Translations under genes and position numbers: made by a program
The notes under the pieces: generated by a model
Database searches by the model: none
The model's input: only the letters and a program-made list of their open reading frames with translations
What the model was told of the DNA's origin: nothing
From: Micromonospora rhizosphaerae
GTDB taxonomy: Bacteria; Actinomycetota; Actinomycetes; Mycobacteriales; Micromonosporaceae
Assembly: GCF_900091465.1 (NCBI RefSeq)
Contig: NZ_FMHV01000002.1
Coordinates: 3,658,001 to 3,722,000 of the forward strand
DNA length: 64,000 bases
Reading direction: 5' to 3'
Shown: positions 25,607 to 34,832 of the stretch, piece by piece
Numbering within the stretch: the first letter of the stretch is position 1
How the letters are laid out: the number at the start of each line of letters is the position of its first letter

Positions 25607-26443
25607 TCAAGGTCTCCCGGCTCCCGGTGCGGGCGCCGGGAACGCCACCACCCGCCCGCTAGGTTGCGACGGCTCCGGTCCGCCCCACGTCTGGCCGACG
25701 ACGAACAACCGGGGGTCCCGCCCGCGGCTGAGCACGCAGGCGAAGGCGCCGCGATCAAAGCCGACGGTGGCCAGCACCTCGCCGCCCTCGCGTACCCGAA
25801 CACAGCGCTGGTTGCCGACGTCGGCGTACCAGATGGCGTCCTCGGCGTCCATGCAGATTCCGTCGGGGTGGTCGTCGGGCGTCTCTGCCCACACGTGTCG
25901 ATTGCTGAGGACCCCGTCACTGCCGATGTCGTAGGCGGTAAGCCGGTTCGCGTACGACTCGGCAACGACCAGGGTCGCGCCGTCCGGGCTGATCGCCATG
26001 CCGTTGGGGAACGCGAGGTCGTCGGCTACCTGCTCGACGTCGCCCTCGGGGGTGACAAGCACGACCAGGCCCGGTACGAACTCACCGCCGGGGAAGTCGA
26101 AACCGATGTTGTTGACATAGGCGTTGCCCCGGTCGTCGACCACGATGTCGTTCCACGGCTTGTCCGAAACCGCGGACAGGTCGGCATGCTCGACCAGCGA
26201 CCCGTCCGGCTCACGGCGCAGCAACCGACGCTGTGCCGAGTCCACGACGAGCAGTCGCCCGTCCGGCAGGAAGTCGATGCACATCGGAAACGACGCGACG
26301 GTTGCCACCACCTCGTGGTTGCCGTCGGCGTCAAGCGAGATCACCTGGTTGGCGCCCCAGTCGGAGAACCAGACTCGCCCGTCGTGCCAGCGCGGTGACT
26401 CGCCGAAAACGATGCCTTCCAACAGGACTTCAGCTTCGCTCAT
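25607..26443 (-). CDS. SMP-30/gluconolactonase-family protein
   Basis: 278-aa beta-propeller lactonase-like enzyme. VFGESPRWHDGRVWFSDWG near the start holds the metal-ligand glutamate. The other key residues are the N of DKPWNDIVVDDRGNAYVNNI, the N of FPNGMAISPDGATLVVAES, and the D of DDHPDGICMDAEDAIWYADV. ATG at 26443 has GGGAG about 8 nt upstream. Likely a calcium- or zinc-dependent sugar lactonase. Single gene. Confidence 0.85.
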   Translation of the reverse strand: MSEAEVLLEGIVFGESPRWHDGRVWFSDWGANQVISLDADGNHEVVATVASFPMCIDFLPDGRLLVVDSAQRRLLRREPDGSLVEHADLSAVSDKPWNDIVVDDRGNAYVNNIGFDFPGGEFVPGLVVLVTPEGDVEQVADDLAFPNGMAISPDGATLVVAESYANRLTAYDIGSDGVLSNRHVWAETPDDHPDGICMDAEDAIWYADVGNQRCVRVREGGEVLATVGFDRGAFACVLSRGRDPRLFVVGQTWGGPEPSQPSGRVVAFPAPAPGAGRP

Positions 26444-26673
26444 CACGTTCTCCCTCTGCTCGGCACTGGAGTAGACACAATTCGGCACCGGAACTCATCG
26501 CTCATCCTCGACCCGCCACCCCCCCGAGCCTTCGGACATCTTCCCCGCCGTCGCCGGCGGCCTCCTTGTCGGTCAGCCGCTCGTGCCTGTGTGCTACCAA
26601 AGGCGTAGTCTGCTGGCCCTGAACGTCGGGTCCTGCGGCTGGCCTACTTCCTCCAAGGGCTAGGGGTACGCGG

Positions 26674-27627
26674 ATGAGAGCGGTCGTGTACGACCGGTAC
26701 GGGCCTCCTGACGTGTTGCGGATCGAGAGCGTCCCCAAGCCGTCTCCCGCTGCCCGGCAGGTGCTCGTCAAGATTGCGGCGACCTCGGTCAACCTGAGCG
26801 ATTGGGAAACCCTGCAAGGCTCGCCACTGTATTCGCGCATTGGTGGGCTGCGCTCCCCGGCACGCCGGACCCTCGGCTCGGACATCGCCGGATGGGTCGA
26901 TGCGGTAGGCCCGGCCGTCACCCGGTTCCGACCCGGTGACGAGGTGTACGGCGACAACCTCATGCTCAAGGGCGGTTTCGCCGAGTACGCGATCGCTCCC
27001 GAGTCGGTGCTGGCCCACAAGCCCGCCGCACTGACCTTCGCCGAGGCGTCGGCGATTCCGCAGGCAGGCGTGATCGCGTGGCAGGGAACCGACGGCGTCG
27101 CAGCCGGAAAGCGGGTCCTGATCAACGGTGCTGGTGGAGGGTCGGGCTCATTCGCGATCCAGCTCGCCAAGCGACTCGGCGCCCAGGTGACCGGCGTCGA
27201 CAACGCGGGCAAGCTCGACTTCATGCGGTCGGTCGGCGCCGACGAGGTGATCGACTACCGCAGCCAGGACTTCACCCGCAGCGGCCCGTACGACCTCATC
27301 CTCGATCTGGTCGCCCACCGGTCGGTGTTCGCCTACCGCCGGGCACTGGCCCCCGGCGGCCGCTACCGGTGCGTCGGCGGATCGGTCTCGGCGCTGCTGC
27401 GCGTCCTGACGATCGGCGCGGCGGCCGGCCGGCTCACGCACCGCCGGCTGGGCGTGCTCGCCGTCAAGGAAGGGCCGACGCACTTCGAACCGGTGGCCGA
27501 CCTCTGCGCCACGGGCGACCTCGCCATCCACATCGACCGTGCCTTCACGCTCGACGAGGTGCCCGAGGCGTTGGCCCACGTGGGTAACGGACGCGCCCTC
27601 GGCAAGGTCGTCGTGACCGTCAACTGA
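26674..27627 (+). CDS. Zinc-independent medium-chain dehydrogenase/reductase (quinone oxidoreductase-like)
   Basis: 317 aa. It starts MRAVVYDRYGPPDVL; residues ~1-120 form the GroES-like domain (TLGSDIAGWVDAVG, RFRPGDEVYGDN). The NAD(P)H site RVLINGAGGGSGSFAIQLAK follows at ~149-168. The active-site zinc cysteine is absent, as in zeta-crystallin-type enone or quinone reductases. Single gene, transcribed away from the SMP-30 gene. Confidence 0.87.
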   Translation: MRAVVYDRYGPPDVLRIESVPKPSPAARQVLVKIAATSVNLSDWETLQGSPLYSRIGGLRSPARRTLGSDIAGWVDAVGPAVTRFRPGDEVYGDNLMLKGGFAEYAIAPESVLAHKPAALTFAEASAIPQAGVIAWQGTDGVAAGKRVLINGAGGGSGSFAIQLAKRLGAQVTGVDNAGKLDFMRSVGADEVIDYRSQDFTRSGPYDLILDLVAHRSVFAYRRALAPGGRYRCVGGSVSALLRVLTIGAAAGRLTHRRLGVLAVKEGPTHFEPVADLCATGDLAIHIDRAFTLDEVPEALAHVGNGRALGKVVVTVN

Positions 27628-27825
27628 CCAGCGACTGCGTACTCGGCCAGCCCTACCCAGTCATTCATGCCCGGGTGGGTGCAGTCACGCACGATGTGCG
27701 CTTCTGCCGCCGACCGGGCGTCGCGTTGCGTGACGAGGCGCGGTGAGGTCGAACGCACGCTCGTGCCGATGAGAGTGCGTTGTTAGCACTCCTCCTGACC
27801 GTGAGCGGCTCGTTCCACCGGACCT

Positions 27826-28287
27826 TCACCTGCTACACGCCGCATGACGTTGTCCCGGTGGCAGACGAGCGGCGCTTACCGCAACCCGTGCCCGAGGCGA
27901 CCGGCCCGAGCGAGCTCTGGTGGCAGAGAAGCCGGCCGCTACCGCCCGCCGGATCTCATCGACGTCCACCGCACCGATCTGCTCGTGCGACGGTCCAGTG
28001 ACCTGGGCGGCACCAATGAGCGATAGGAGATCGAGGGCCACGCTGTGCCCAGCCGGCCTCATCTCGGGCAGCGCCGCGACCAGAACGGTGGCGACCGGCG
28101 CGCAACCCTCGCGCGGGCCAGCCACTGACAGAAGGAGGCGCTCCATCCACACGCCGAGCCGGGCGGCTTTCTTCTCATTCGGAGCTGCGACCAGGCCCCG
28201 CACGACACCGGGCACCATCTCGGCGTGGCCCAGGTACGTCTGAATACGAGACCAGTCGAAGCGGGCGATCTCGTCATCGGTGCTCAT
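27826..28287 (-). CDS. Hypothetical protein, possibly HEAT-like
   Basis: 153 aa. FDWSRIQTYLGHAEMVPGVV then VRGLVAAPNEKKAARLGVWM suggest tandem helices resembling the start of HEAT-repeat proteins common in actinomycetes. The last ~30 residues turn Arg/Ala-rich and unlike the family, so the 3' end may be frameshifted or truncated. ATG at 28287 has AAGG upstream. Confidence 0.5.
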   Translation of the reverse strand: MSTDDEIARFDWSRIQTYLGHAEMVPGVVRGLVAAPNEKKAARLGVWMERLLLSVAGPREGCAPVATVLVAALPEMRPAGHSVALDLLSLIGAAQVTGPSHEQIGAVDVDEIRRAVAAGFSATRARSGRSPRARVAVSAARLPPGQRHAACSR

Positions 28288-28520
28288 GTGCCGACCTTGC
28301 CACAACGACGTGTGAACGGCTCACACCTCATTCGGACACACTCATCTGCCCGCTTCGAGTGCGTCGACTGCAGCCGGATCTGGCTACAACCGTCACCGGG
28401 GGCGGTGGTACACGACGCCGTCGAGTTCGTCGTCGGCGTAGGCGGCCGAGTTGGTGAGGTGGCCATCGCGGGTGGTGCCCGTCCGCGTCGGTGTCTGGCA
28501 TGGAGGGCAGACTTTGGGGC

Positions 28521-29072
28521 ATGGAGTTCTTCTGCTACCACCGCGACCGGCCCGGCTCGATGGCGCTGCGCGCTGAGCTGCTGGAAGAGCATTGGTCCTA
28601 CATGGACCGCTATTCGAGAGAAATGATCGCTCGCGGCCCGACCCTTGCCGGCGACGGCGACACGCCCACCGGCAGCGTGCACATCGTCGACCTGCCCGAT
28701 CCCGCAGCCGCGCGCGCGTTCGCTTTCGACGAGCCCAACTATCAGGCCGGCGTGTACCGGGACGTGCTGCTGCGCCGGTGGCGCAACGCGCTGGGCAGCA
28801 CCATGTGGGACTTCCCCGGAGGCCGGACCGGTGGTAACCGGTACCTGGTGCTCGGCCTCGGCGCGGGGCAGGCCGCCGACCTCGCGGTGCCGCCCGACCG
28901 GGACGGGCTGATCGCGTACGGGCCGCTGCTGTCCGACGACGGCGCCACCTGGCTGGGTACGGCGGTGCTGGTCCGGGCGCCGGATCCGGACAAGGCACGC
29001 GCCGTGCTGACCCCGGACCGGTACGCCGACATCGAGGTGCACAACTGGCAGTTTGGCGGGCGGCCGTCATGA
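28521..29072 (+). CDS. YCII-related domain protein
   Basis: 183 aa, two YciI-like modules. The first is EFFCYHRDRPGSMALRAELL, EEHWSYMDRYSREMIARGPT and SVHIVDLPDPAAARAFAFDE. The second is ATWLGTAVLVRAPDPDKARA and LTPDRYADIEVHNWQFGGRP. The EHWSYM/ARGP arrangement matches the YciI ferredoxin-like fold with its conserved histidine. Starts at ATG 28521. Reaction unknown; some relatives are dehalogenase-like. Confidence 0.75.
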   Translation: MEFFCYHRDRPGSMALRAELLEEHWSYMDRYSREMIARGPTLAGDGDTPTGSVHIVDLPDPAAARAFAFDEPNYQAGVYRDVLLRRWRNALGSTMWDFPGGRTGGNRYLVLGLGAGQAADLAVPPDRDGLIAYGPLLSDDGATWLGTAVLVRAPDPDKARAVLTPDRYADIEVHNWQFGGRPS

Positions 29073-29452
29073 CCCGAGGCTGGCCGTGGACTTGATCCAG
29101 CGTGTCGACAGGCGTGCATGCGGCAGCGTGGGCTGCTCGATGTTGTCTGGCTTCGTCGATGCTTGTCAGCCTCCCCGGGGCCAAGATCGAACGTCCGGAT
29201 CTGCCGCGGAGCCGGCGCTACGCAGCGTCACAGTCGTCTGCGCGACCGGCGCCCGGACGTGCCGAGTTGAGTGCGTCGCGGTCCGGGGATCCTCGACGGT
29301 CGCGGGCCTGACCTGCCTCGCGCACGATCCGACGGTTCCTCCGTGTGGCTCGATCGTTTGCACCCGCCAACCGCGGTCAGCGCCGTAGTCCTTCGGGTGC
29401 GTCGGTGCGGGACACCTAATCGGTTGGCACCACATCGCCTAACCGCATTACC
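29073..29452. other. 380 bp without a gene
   Basis: No frame looks protein-like. The kinase promoter should lie within the last ~60 bp, where CCTAACCGCATTACCGTG brings a TTACC close to the GTG start. Confidence 0.4.
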
Positions 29453-30364
29453 GTGCCAGCCGTGCCCATCCATGATGACGAGATCCGAGCCACCGTCGGG
29501 CAGGTGCGCCGCCTCGTGGCGGCCCAGTGCCCGCGGTGGGCCGACCTTCCCGTGACACCTCTACCCGACGAGTTGGAGGGCACCGACCACGTACTCTTTC
29601 GGATCGGCAACGAACTCGTCGCCCGTATGCCCAAGATTGCCTCGGCGGTCGACCAGGCCGATTCTGATGCGCGGTGGCTGCCCTTGCTGGTGTCCCACCT
29701 GCCTGTGCGGATTCCCGTTCCGCTTCACGTGGGCGGTCCAGGCGCGGGGTACCCGTGGCGGTGGACCGTGGTCCCGTGGGTCGTGGGGAGCACACCTCCC
29801 AGGCTTGGCTGCGACGACGTACTCCTGGCCCGCGATGTGGCAGTCTTCGTTCGCGCGCTGCACGGGGTGGATCCGGCCGGAGGTCCGGTCAAGCCACCGG
29901 GTTCCCGCGGGTCCGCCCTGCTCCACGTCGATGAAGGCGTCCGCCGTGTGCTTCCCCGGCTCGCCGAGCATGACGACGGCTTCGATGTGACCGCGGCCGA
30001 GGCGGCCTGGGATGCTTGCCTGGCTGCTCCTGAGTGGGACCGGGATCCCGTATGGATCCACGGTGATCTGCAGCCGGGCAACCTGATCACCGACAGCGGC
30101 CGACTGGCCGCGGTCGTCGACTTCGGCGCACTCGGTGTCGGCGATCCGGCGCCGGACGTGGCTCCGGCGCTATGGACCTTCACCGGCGCGGCCCGAGAAG
30201 CCTACCGGGAGGCCATCGAGTACGACGACGCTACCTGGCGCCGCGCCTGCGGCTGGGCCCTCGCGCCGTCGCTGACCGGCATCGACTACTATCGGCACAC
30301 CTTCCCGCGAATGGCCGAGCACGGCCGCCGAATGGTCCGCGCAGTGATCGCCGAACTGGCGTGA
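29453..30364 (+). CDS. Aminoglycoside phosphotransferase (APH)-family kinase
   Basis: 303 aa. Kinase-like fold: N-lobe with HVLFRIGNELVARMPKIASA, hinge RWTVVPWVVG, catalytic loop VWIHGDLQPGNLITDSGRLA (Brenner motif H-G-D-x-x-x-x-N), and metal-binding VVDFGALGVGDPAPD. These match the APH/choline kinase superfamily. Actual substrate may be an antibiotic, a homoserine-like metabolite or a macrolide; no evidence here decides. GTG at 29453 is the likely start. Confidence 0.85.
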   Translation: MPAVPIHDDEIRATVGQVRRLVAAQCPRWADLPVTPLPDELEGTDHVLFRIGNELVARMPKIASAVDQADSDARWLPLLVSHLPVRIPVPLHVGGPGAGYPWRWTVVPWVVGSTPPRLGCDDVLLARDVAVFVRALHGVDPAGGPVKPPGSRGSALLHVDEGVRRVLPRLAEHDDGFDVTAAEAAWDACLAAPEWDRDPVWIHGDLQPGNLITDSGRLAAVVDFGALGVGDPAPDVAPALWTFTGAAREAYREAIEYDDATWRRACGWALAPSLTGIDYYRHTFPRMAEHGRRMVRAVIAELA

Positions 30365-30667
30365 GTGCCACTGCCAGCCGAGTGGCTGCGCGCGCTCGGC
30401 GCACCCGCGCACGCACTTCGAGACCTGGGAAGTCGGGCACCCGACTCAACGTCCCTGCACCACGATTGAGAGGTGCGGATCTGCAGCGATCCGCGCGACA
30501 CGAATCATGACGGCGGAGGCTGCCCCTCGGCATCCGGAACTGCCTCAGGTCGGGCGGTTGGCTGGTCGCGTCAGAAAGGCCCTGACGGCGATATGCCATG
30601 ATCCGAGTAAGCGGCGAGCGCAGCTCACCGCTGCTCAGCGAGCCGTCCGCTCCGCTGCGTCAAGAAT

Positions 30668-30709
30668 TCCTAAACCGTGTGTCGCAGGTTCGAATCCTGC
30701 CGGCATCGC
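30668..30709 (+). other. 3' fragment of tRNA-Arg(CCT): attachment-site scar
   Basis: It contains the anticodon loop TTCCTAA, the T-arm GCAGG-TTCGAAT-CCTGC, the acceptor strand CGGCATC and discriminator G. No matching 5' half lies upstream. An integrase C-terminal stump starts 8 bp downstream on the opposite strand, as expected of an integrated element's junction. Confidence 0.7.
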
Positions 30710-30716
30710 GCTTGTC

Positions 30717-30830
30717 TAGGCGCGGGCGTAGTGGCGGGTGGTGACACTGGCGTTGGCGTGCCCGAGCCGGCGGGCGGCTGCCAGGAGGCCGTGTGAGTCG
30801 GCGACCAACTGGCGTGGGTGGCGCGCAGGC
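30717..30830 (-). pseudogene. Tyrosine integrase, C-terminal stump
   Basis: The minus strand reads QLVADSHGLLAAARRLGHAN then ASVTTRHYARA-stop, the box II histidine (LGH) and catalytic tyrosine of an integrase. About 31 recognisable residues remain; upstream sequence is not integrase-like. Unrelated in sequence to the stump at 13699. Confidence 0.7.
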
Positions 30831-31136
30831 TCCCACTGACGAAGTTCGGACTGCGGCGATACGAAGCACGAGCGAAGCGTGCGTTGGCGTACCAAAGCTG
30901 CGGGAGCGTTAAGGCTGCATTGGGACGTGCTGCCGAAGGAGATGCTGTCCCTTGATGCCGATTAGATGTACGGCTGAGCTGTCGGTGATCCGGCTGAGCG
31001 TCGGCAATTCCGCGGCTACGGTTGCGAGGTATGGCCAGCGCTGCGACATGTATTAGGCGCGGGACAAATGACGAAGCGCAGGCTGCACGAACTCGTACGA
31101 CCGGTCGAGTCCCACCACTGTCGAAGGAGCATTGAC

Positions 31137-31646
31137 ATGACCGACCGCTTCGATCCCAACATCCCACCGACCGGGCCAACCAACCCCGCCATCCAGGGCG
31201 AGTTCACCGGCGTCGTAGCCATCACCGAGCAGCCCACGCTCGGCCGGGCAAATCTCGTCGTGAACCGTGGCAAACCGTTCGACATCGAGGTCAACTGGCG
31301 CGTCTTCGGCAACCTGGTGCCGCTGTGGCTGACGGCGCTGTCGGTGAACACCAAGAACTGGGTCGTGACGGCGTACGCCGAGTCGCAGGGCCCCGGCGAC
31401 GAGGTCACGCTCGGCAGAGTGAACGTCCCCGTCGGCGGGCCGGGGTTCTCGCAGAACGAGACCTACACGGCCAAGCTAACCGTTCCCGCCAACAAGCTGC
31501 CCGAGGAGAACCCCGGCGACGACAGCCAGTCGGGTGTCTACAAGATCGTCGTGACGGCGTTCCTCGATTCGGCCCTCGGGCCGGTGGGCTACGACATGAT
31601 GGGATACGCCGAGGGGCCGATCATCAAGGTCGAAAACCCGCTCTAG
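31137..31646 (+). CDS. Hypothetical protein, likely beta-sandwich
   Basis: 169 aa, not assigned to a known function. It has a Pro/Thr-rich start (FDPNIPPTGPTNPAIQGEF) and alternating hydrophobic strands: GVVAITEQPTLGRANLVV, FDIEVNWRVFGNLVPLWL, NWVVTAYAESQGPGDEVTLG and VYKIVVTAFLDSALGPVG. This suggests an Ig-like or adhesin-type domain. There is no signal peptide. ATG at 31137 has GGAG 7 nt upstream. Followed by a strong hairpin, so monocistronic. Confidence 0.7.
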   Translation: MTDRFDPNIPPTGPTNPAIQGEFTGVVAITEQPTLGRANLVVNRGKPFDIEVNWRVFGNLVPLWLTALSVNTKNWVVTAYAESQGPGDEVTLGRVNVPVGGPGFSQNETYTAKLTVPANKLPEENPGDDSQSGVYKIVVTAFLDSALGPVGYDMMGYAEGPIIKVENPL

Positions 31647-31659
31647 ACCATCGAGTCCG

Positions 31660-31698
31660 GTCGGCCCGCCCGAACGTCCCGCCGTTCGGGGGGCCGAC
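31660..31698 (+). terminator. Hairpin terminator
   Basis: GTCGGCC...CCCGAAC pairs with GTTCGGG...GGCCGAC across an ~9-nt loop, right after the stop at 31646. Seen by eye; one or two bulged bases. Confidence 0.6.
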
Positions 31699-31715
31699 TT
31701 GATAGATCCCACCGG

Positions 31716-31940
31716 TTATGCCACCACCACCTCATCTATCGTCACGCCGCCTAGCGACGCGACGTGCCGGACCGAGAAGTCGCCTCGATCGATGACCGTC
31801 AGACGAGGTTGGGATTTGCCGACGACGACGCGACGGCCACAAGCGTCATCCATGCATACGAACAATGCTTCGGACGACGTCTCGGCCTCGCAGACCATGG
31901 CGTGGAGCGCAACTATTGATGGAGTCGAATCAGTTGCCAT
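31716..31940 (-). CDS. Small actinobacterial hypothetical protein
   Basis: 74 aa, starting MATDSTPSIVALHAMVCEAE. A CMDDACGRRVVVGKSQPRLT stretch with a C-x5-C pattern is followed by IDRGDFSVRHVASLGGVTID, which looks like a small strand-rich fold. I recall similar short GRRVVV/RGDF proteins in actinomycetes but no assigned role. ATG at 31940 has AGAGG 7 nt upstream. Confidence 0.6.
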   Translation of the reverse strand: MATDSTPSIVALHAMVCEAETSSEALFVCMDDACGRRVVVGKSQPRLTVIDRGDFSVRHVASLGGVTIDEVVVA

Positions 31941-32227
31941 AATTCCGCCTCTCTCTGGGCCATTAAGCGCCTGCTCAGAAGCCGCTAAACCCTCGCGGCG
32001 CCTCGCCGCACCCCCGGCGAGGGGTTGACGCCGGGTTACGGAGGGAAGGACTTCTGGCAACCTGCTTAAGGCCAGATACCCGCATGACGGCCGCGACACG
32101 CCCATGACGCCCCGCCGTGGGTTGCCCAGTCCGCCCGCTGCACACGACCGTTGGCGCTGTCGCAGCTCGCTGTGCCTGACCGCGGCGGCTTGATGAGGGC
32201 GGGGCCCAAGTCGGCACAGGCCGGCGC

Positions 32228-32593
32228 TTAGCTGAGCAGTCCGAGTTGGGTCATGCGTGCGTACGTGTCCTCGATCCTCCACACGTCGACGATCTTGCCG
32301 TTGTGGATTCTGAAGATCTAGACCTCCGCGATGTTGCAAAAACGGCGCCCGGTCGGCGGGGGACCGCGCCAGGTCCACTGGTGGGTGGCCGAGCAGGTGA
32401 ACCTCCCGACAACCTTGTCGCCCTCGGCGATAAGTTCAACGACCGCCATCTGGACATCGGGGAACGCGGTCCGGAACGACCTGATCCATCGCCGCGCCCC
32501 CGGTGCGAGGTCGGCGGAGTACAGCCCGTCGATCACCTCCAACTGCCCGGCGTTCATTACCTGGTCGACTAGTCGGTGGGGAATGCCGTCCAC
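32228..32593 (-). pseudogene. SnoaL-like/ester cyclase-family protein interrupted by an amber codon
   Basis: The frame reads VMNAGQLEVIDGLYSADLAP, then RRWIRSFRTAFPDVQMAVVE and TWRGPPPTGRRFCNIAEV, where a TAG stops it at 32318. The same frame continues IFRIHNGKIVDVWRIEDTYA and RMTQLGLLS to a TAA. Without the amber codon it is a normal ~120-residue SnoaL-like NTF2-fold protein. Either a pseudogene or a sequencing/assembly error. Confidence 0.75.
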
Positions 32594-32864
32594 GCCCGCA
32601 CACCCCGGCCACGCTGCTGCTCGCCCTGGGCGTGCCGGCCCGGGTACTCATGGAATGGACGTCTTCACCCTCCCCAACGCGTGGGCGATGGCCGAGTCGC
32701 TGCGCTTGGACCTCAACTCCCTGGGCCCATTCGGCACCACCCCCCGAGATGGCCGCGTGCCGCCGTAGGCCCGGGCACCAACCAGGGATTCACCCGGGTG
32801 CGACTCCGTGCGCCCGGCGCTGAGACTGGCGACAACGCACATCGCGACTCCACCGGAGGTCTTC

Positions 32865-33371
32865 ATGAGTACGCAGGCAAGCAACGACAACGCAACGGCG
32901 GCGTCCGGTGACGCGGCGATCCCGTTCCGGCTGGAGGTCGTCGTCATCCCTGTCGCCGACCCCGACCGCGCCAAGGACTTCTACTTGGGACTGGGGTGGC
33001 GGCTCGACGCCGACTTCGCCGACGACGGCTACCGGATTCTGCAGCTGACCCCACCCGGATCGAACGCTTCTATCATCTTCGGCAGGGGCGTCACCTCCGC
33101 CCAGCCGGGCTCGTTCGACGGGTTGCTCCTGGCGGTGGACGACATCGACAAGGCCCGCAACGACCTTCTCTCGCGCGGCGTCGAGGTGAGCGAGCCGTTC
33201 CACGACGCCGGTGGAGGTCTCGGCGGCGGCTTCCACATGGGCAACAAGCAACGCGCCTCCGGGCCCCATCCCGAACGCCGCTCGTATGCCACGTACGCCT
33301 CGTTCGAAGATTCCGAGGGCAACCGCTACGTGCTGCAGGAAATCACGGAACGGCTTCCGGGTCGAGTCTGA
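32865..33371 (+). CDS. VOC family (glyoxalase-like) protein
   Basis: 168 aa. A VOC module: LEVVVIPVADPDRAKDFYLG, LLLAVDDIDKARNDLLSRGV and TYASFEDSEGNRYVLQEITE. It begins with a polar 20-residue leader. ATG at 32865 was chosen as the start of that leader. It is followed 71 bp on by a small gene of the type often seen next to this VOC subfamily. Substrate unknown. Confidence 0.82.
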   Translation: MSTQASNDNATAASGDAAIPFRLEVVVIPVADPDRAKDFYLGLGWRLDADFADDGYRILQLTPPGSNASIIFGRGVTSAQPGSFDGLLLAVDDIDKARNDLLSRGVEVSEPFHDAGGGLGGGFHMGNKQRASGPHPERRSYATYASFEDSEGNRYVLQEITERLPGRV

Positions 33372-33442
33372 TGCTGGACGGCGGCCAGCTGCTCCGCGAG
33401 AACAACGATCCGGCTTTACAACCGGCAACAAGGAGAGCTGAC

Positions 33443-33685
33443 GTGGACGTGCCGTCGCTGGCGGATTTGCTGCACGAAGCAGCTCAACATCATGACGCGT
33501 ACGAGAAGGTCGCCCCTCCGCACGACTGGTCGGACTGGTACGCGGCATACATGAACGCGCGTGAGGAGGGAGCACCCCACGGACGATCAGCGGGCGCAAC
33601 GGCGGCTTGGGCGGCCATGGCACTGCGCACTCGCACCTTGATGCGGTTGCGCTCGCCCTTGCTCATGCCCCGTACAGGGCCATGA
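33443..33685 (+). pseudogene. VOC-neighbour small protein, 3' end replaced by recombinase DNA
   Basis: GTG at 33443 with AGGAG upstream opens VDVPSLADLLHEAAQHHDAY, then APPHDWSDWYAAYMNAREEG. This is the beginning of a ~60-80 aa protein seen beside VOC genes in actinomycetes. From ~33590 the frame is antisense to a serine recombinase, so the last ~30 residues are foreign. The ORF is open to 33685 and might still be expressed. Confidence 0.55.
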
Positions 33686-33929
33686 CGAGATCGTGGGCGT
33701 CACTGCCCGGGTCAACGGCCCCACCGACCTCGGGCACCCACAGCGAGACGCCGTAGTGCTCGAACAGCGGGAGGGTAAGCCCGAACTGGTTGCCGTAGAA
33801 GGCGCGCTGCGGCTCACCGATGACCACGGCGTCGAAGCCCCGGTGTGGGTCGCGTAGCGCGGCGAGCAGGCGGGACGCCTCAGGGCGGCCCTTCTCAGGA
33901 GTCGTCGCCATAACTGCCGGCGGCCCCAA
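33590..33929 (-). pseudogene. Serine recombinase (resolvase/invertase family) fragment
   Basis: Reads RPEASRLLAALRDPHRGFDA, VVIGEPQRAFYGNQFGLTLP, then LWVPEVGGAVDPGSDAHDLV, and after a frame change at ~33678 MSKGERNRIKVRVRSAMAAQ. This is the second half of a resolvase catalytic domain. Both ends, including the catalytic serine and the recombinase domain, are missing. Confidence 0.75.
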
Positions 33930-33947
33930 AGGGCTGATCGCGGGGCG

Positions 33948-34556
33948 TCAGCGCAGTGCAACCTCGCCCGCGTGGACGGCGCGCATGGCGCGCCCGACAG
34001 TATCCTGGTTTTCACTGACCGGAGCCACGTAGCCGATGACGTCGCGCGCGGCGTCCTCCCCGAGCATTCGGGTGATCACCCACGTGGCGAGATACTGGGA
34101 CGCCAGGCAACCGCCCGCCGTAGCGATGTTCCCCTCGGCGTGGAACGGCGCGTCCAGCACCGTGACGTCGCAGGCTTCGACAAAGGGCCGGCTCTTCAGG
34201 TCCGTACAGGCGGGCATGCCATCCAGCAACCCGAGCCGGGCGAGCACCAGCGCGCCGGAGCACTGCGCACCGATCAGTTGTCGTGAGGGGTCGAGCGGTA
34301 ACCTGGAGAGCATCCGGTCGTCGGCGACAACGTCTCGCGCCTTCACCCCGCTACCGATCAGCACGACGTCGGCTTCGGTCACGAACTCCATCGCGCGCTG
34401 CCCGGTCACCTCGACGCCGTTCATCGACGTGACCATCGGCGTCGGCGTCGTAATGAAGGCCTCCAAACCGTCCTTACGGCACCGGTTGATCAGCGCGGAA
34501 GCGATGAAGCTGTCGAGTTCGTTGAACCCGTCGAAGGTGACCACGGCGACCTGCAT
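33948..34556 (-). CDS. DJ-1/PfpI family protein
   Basis: 202 aa. A class I glutamine-amidotransferase-like fold: VAVVTFDGFNELDSFIASAL at the start, a VVLIGSGVKARDVVADDRML segment, and the nucleophile elbow LIGAQCSGALVLARLGLLDG with cysteine near residue 101. The histidine region is DAPFHAEGNIATAGGCLASQ. Could be an isonitrile-hydratase-like, glyoxalase III or stress protein. ATG at 34556 has GGGAG 5 nt upstream. Confidence 0.82.
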   Translation of the reverse strand: MQVAVVTFDGFNELDSFIASALINRCRKDGLEAFITTPTPMVTSMNGVEVTGQRAMEFVTEADVVLIGSGVKARDVVADDRMLSRLPLDPSRQLIGAQCSGALVLARLGLLDGMPACTDLKSRPFVEACDVTVLDAPFHAEGNIATAGGCLASQYLATWVITRMLGEDAARDVIGYVAPVSENQDTVGRAMRAVHAGEVALR

Positions 34557-34832
34557 CACAACTCCCTGAAGTCCGGCATCAGATCTCCAGTCTGCCTGGC
34601 GCGCCGTTCCGGGCCGAGAACCAATCAGGGGCTGGTGGCATGCCTAACGGCACTCTGCGTTACGAGCTCCGAGCCTGAGTGCCGTACTTACCGTCCAGCC
34701 GACGTGCTGACGTCCCGAGGCTCCGTCGCCCGACCCGCTCCCGGCCATACCTGAGCTGTAGGAACGGTCCTCCAGGTGTCCACGCTCGTCCGCTGGCGTC
34801 CGCTCCGATCGTCACTCAGTCACTCATGGCGA

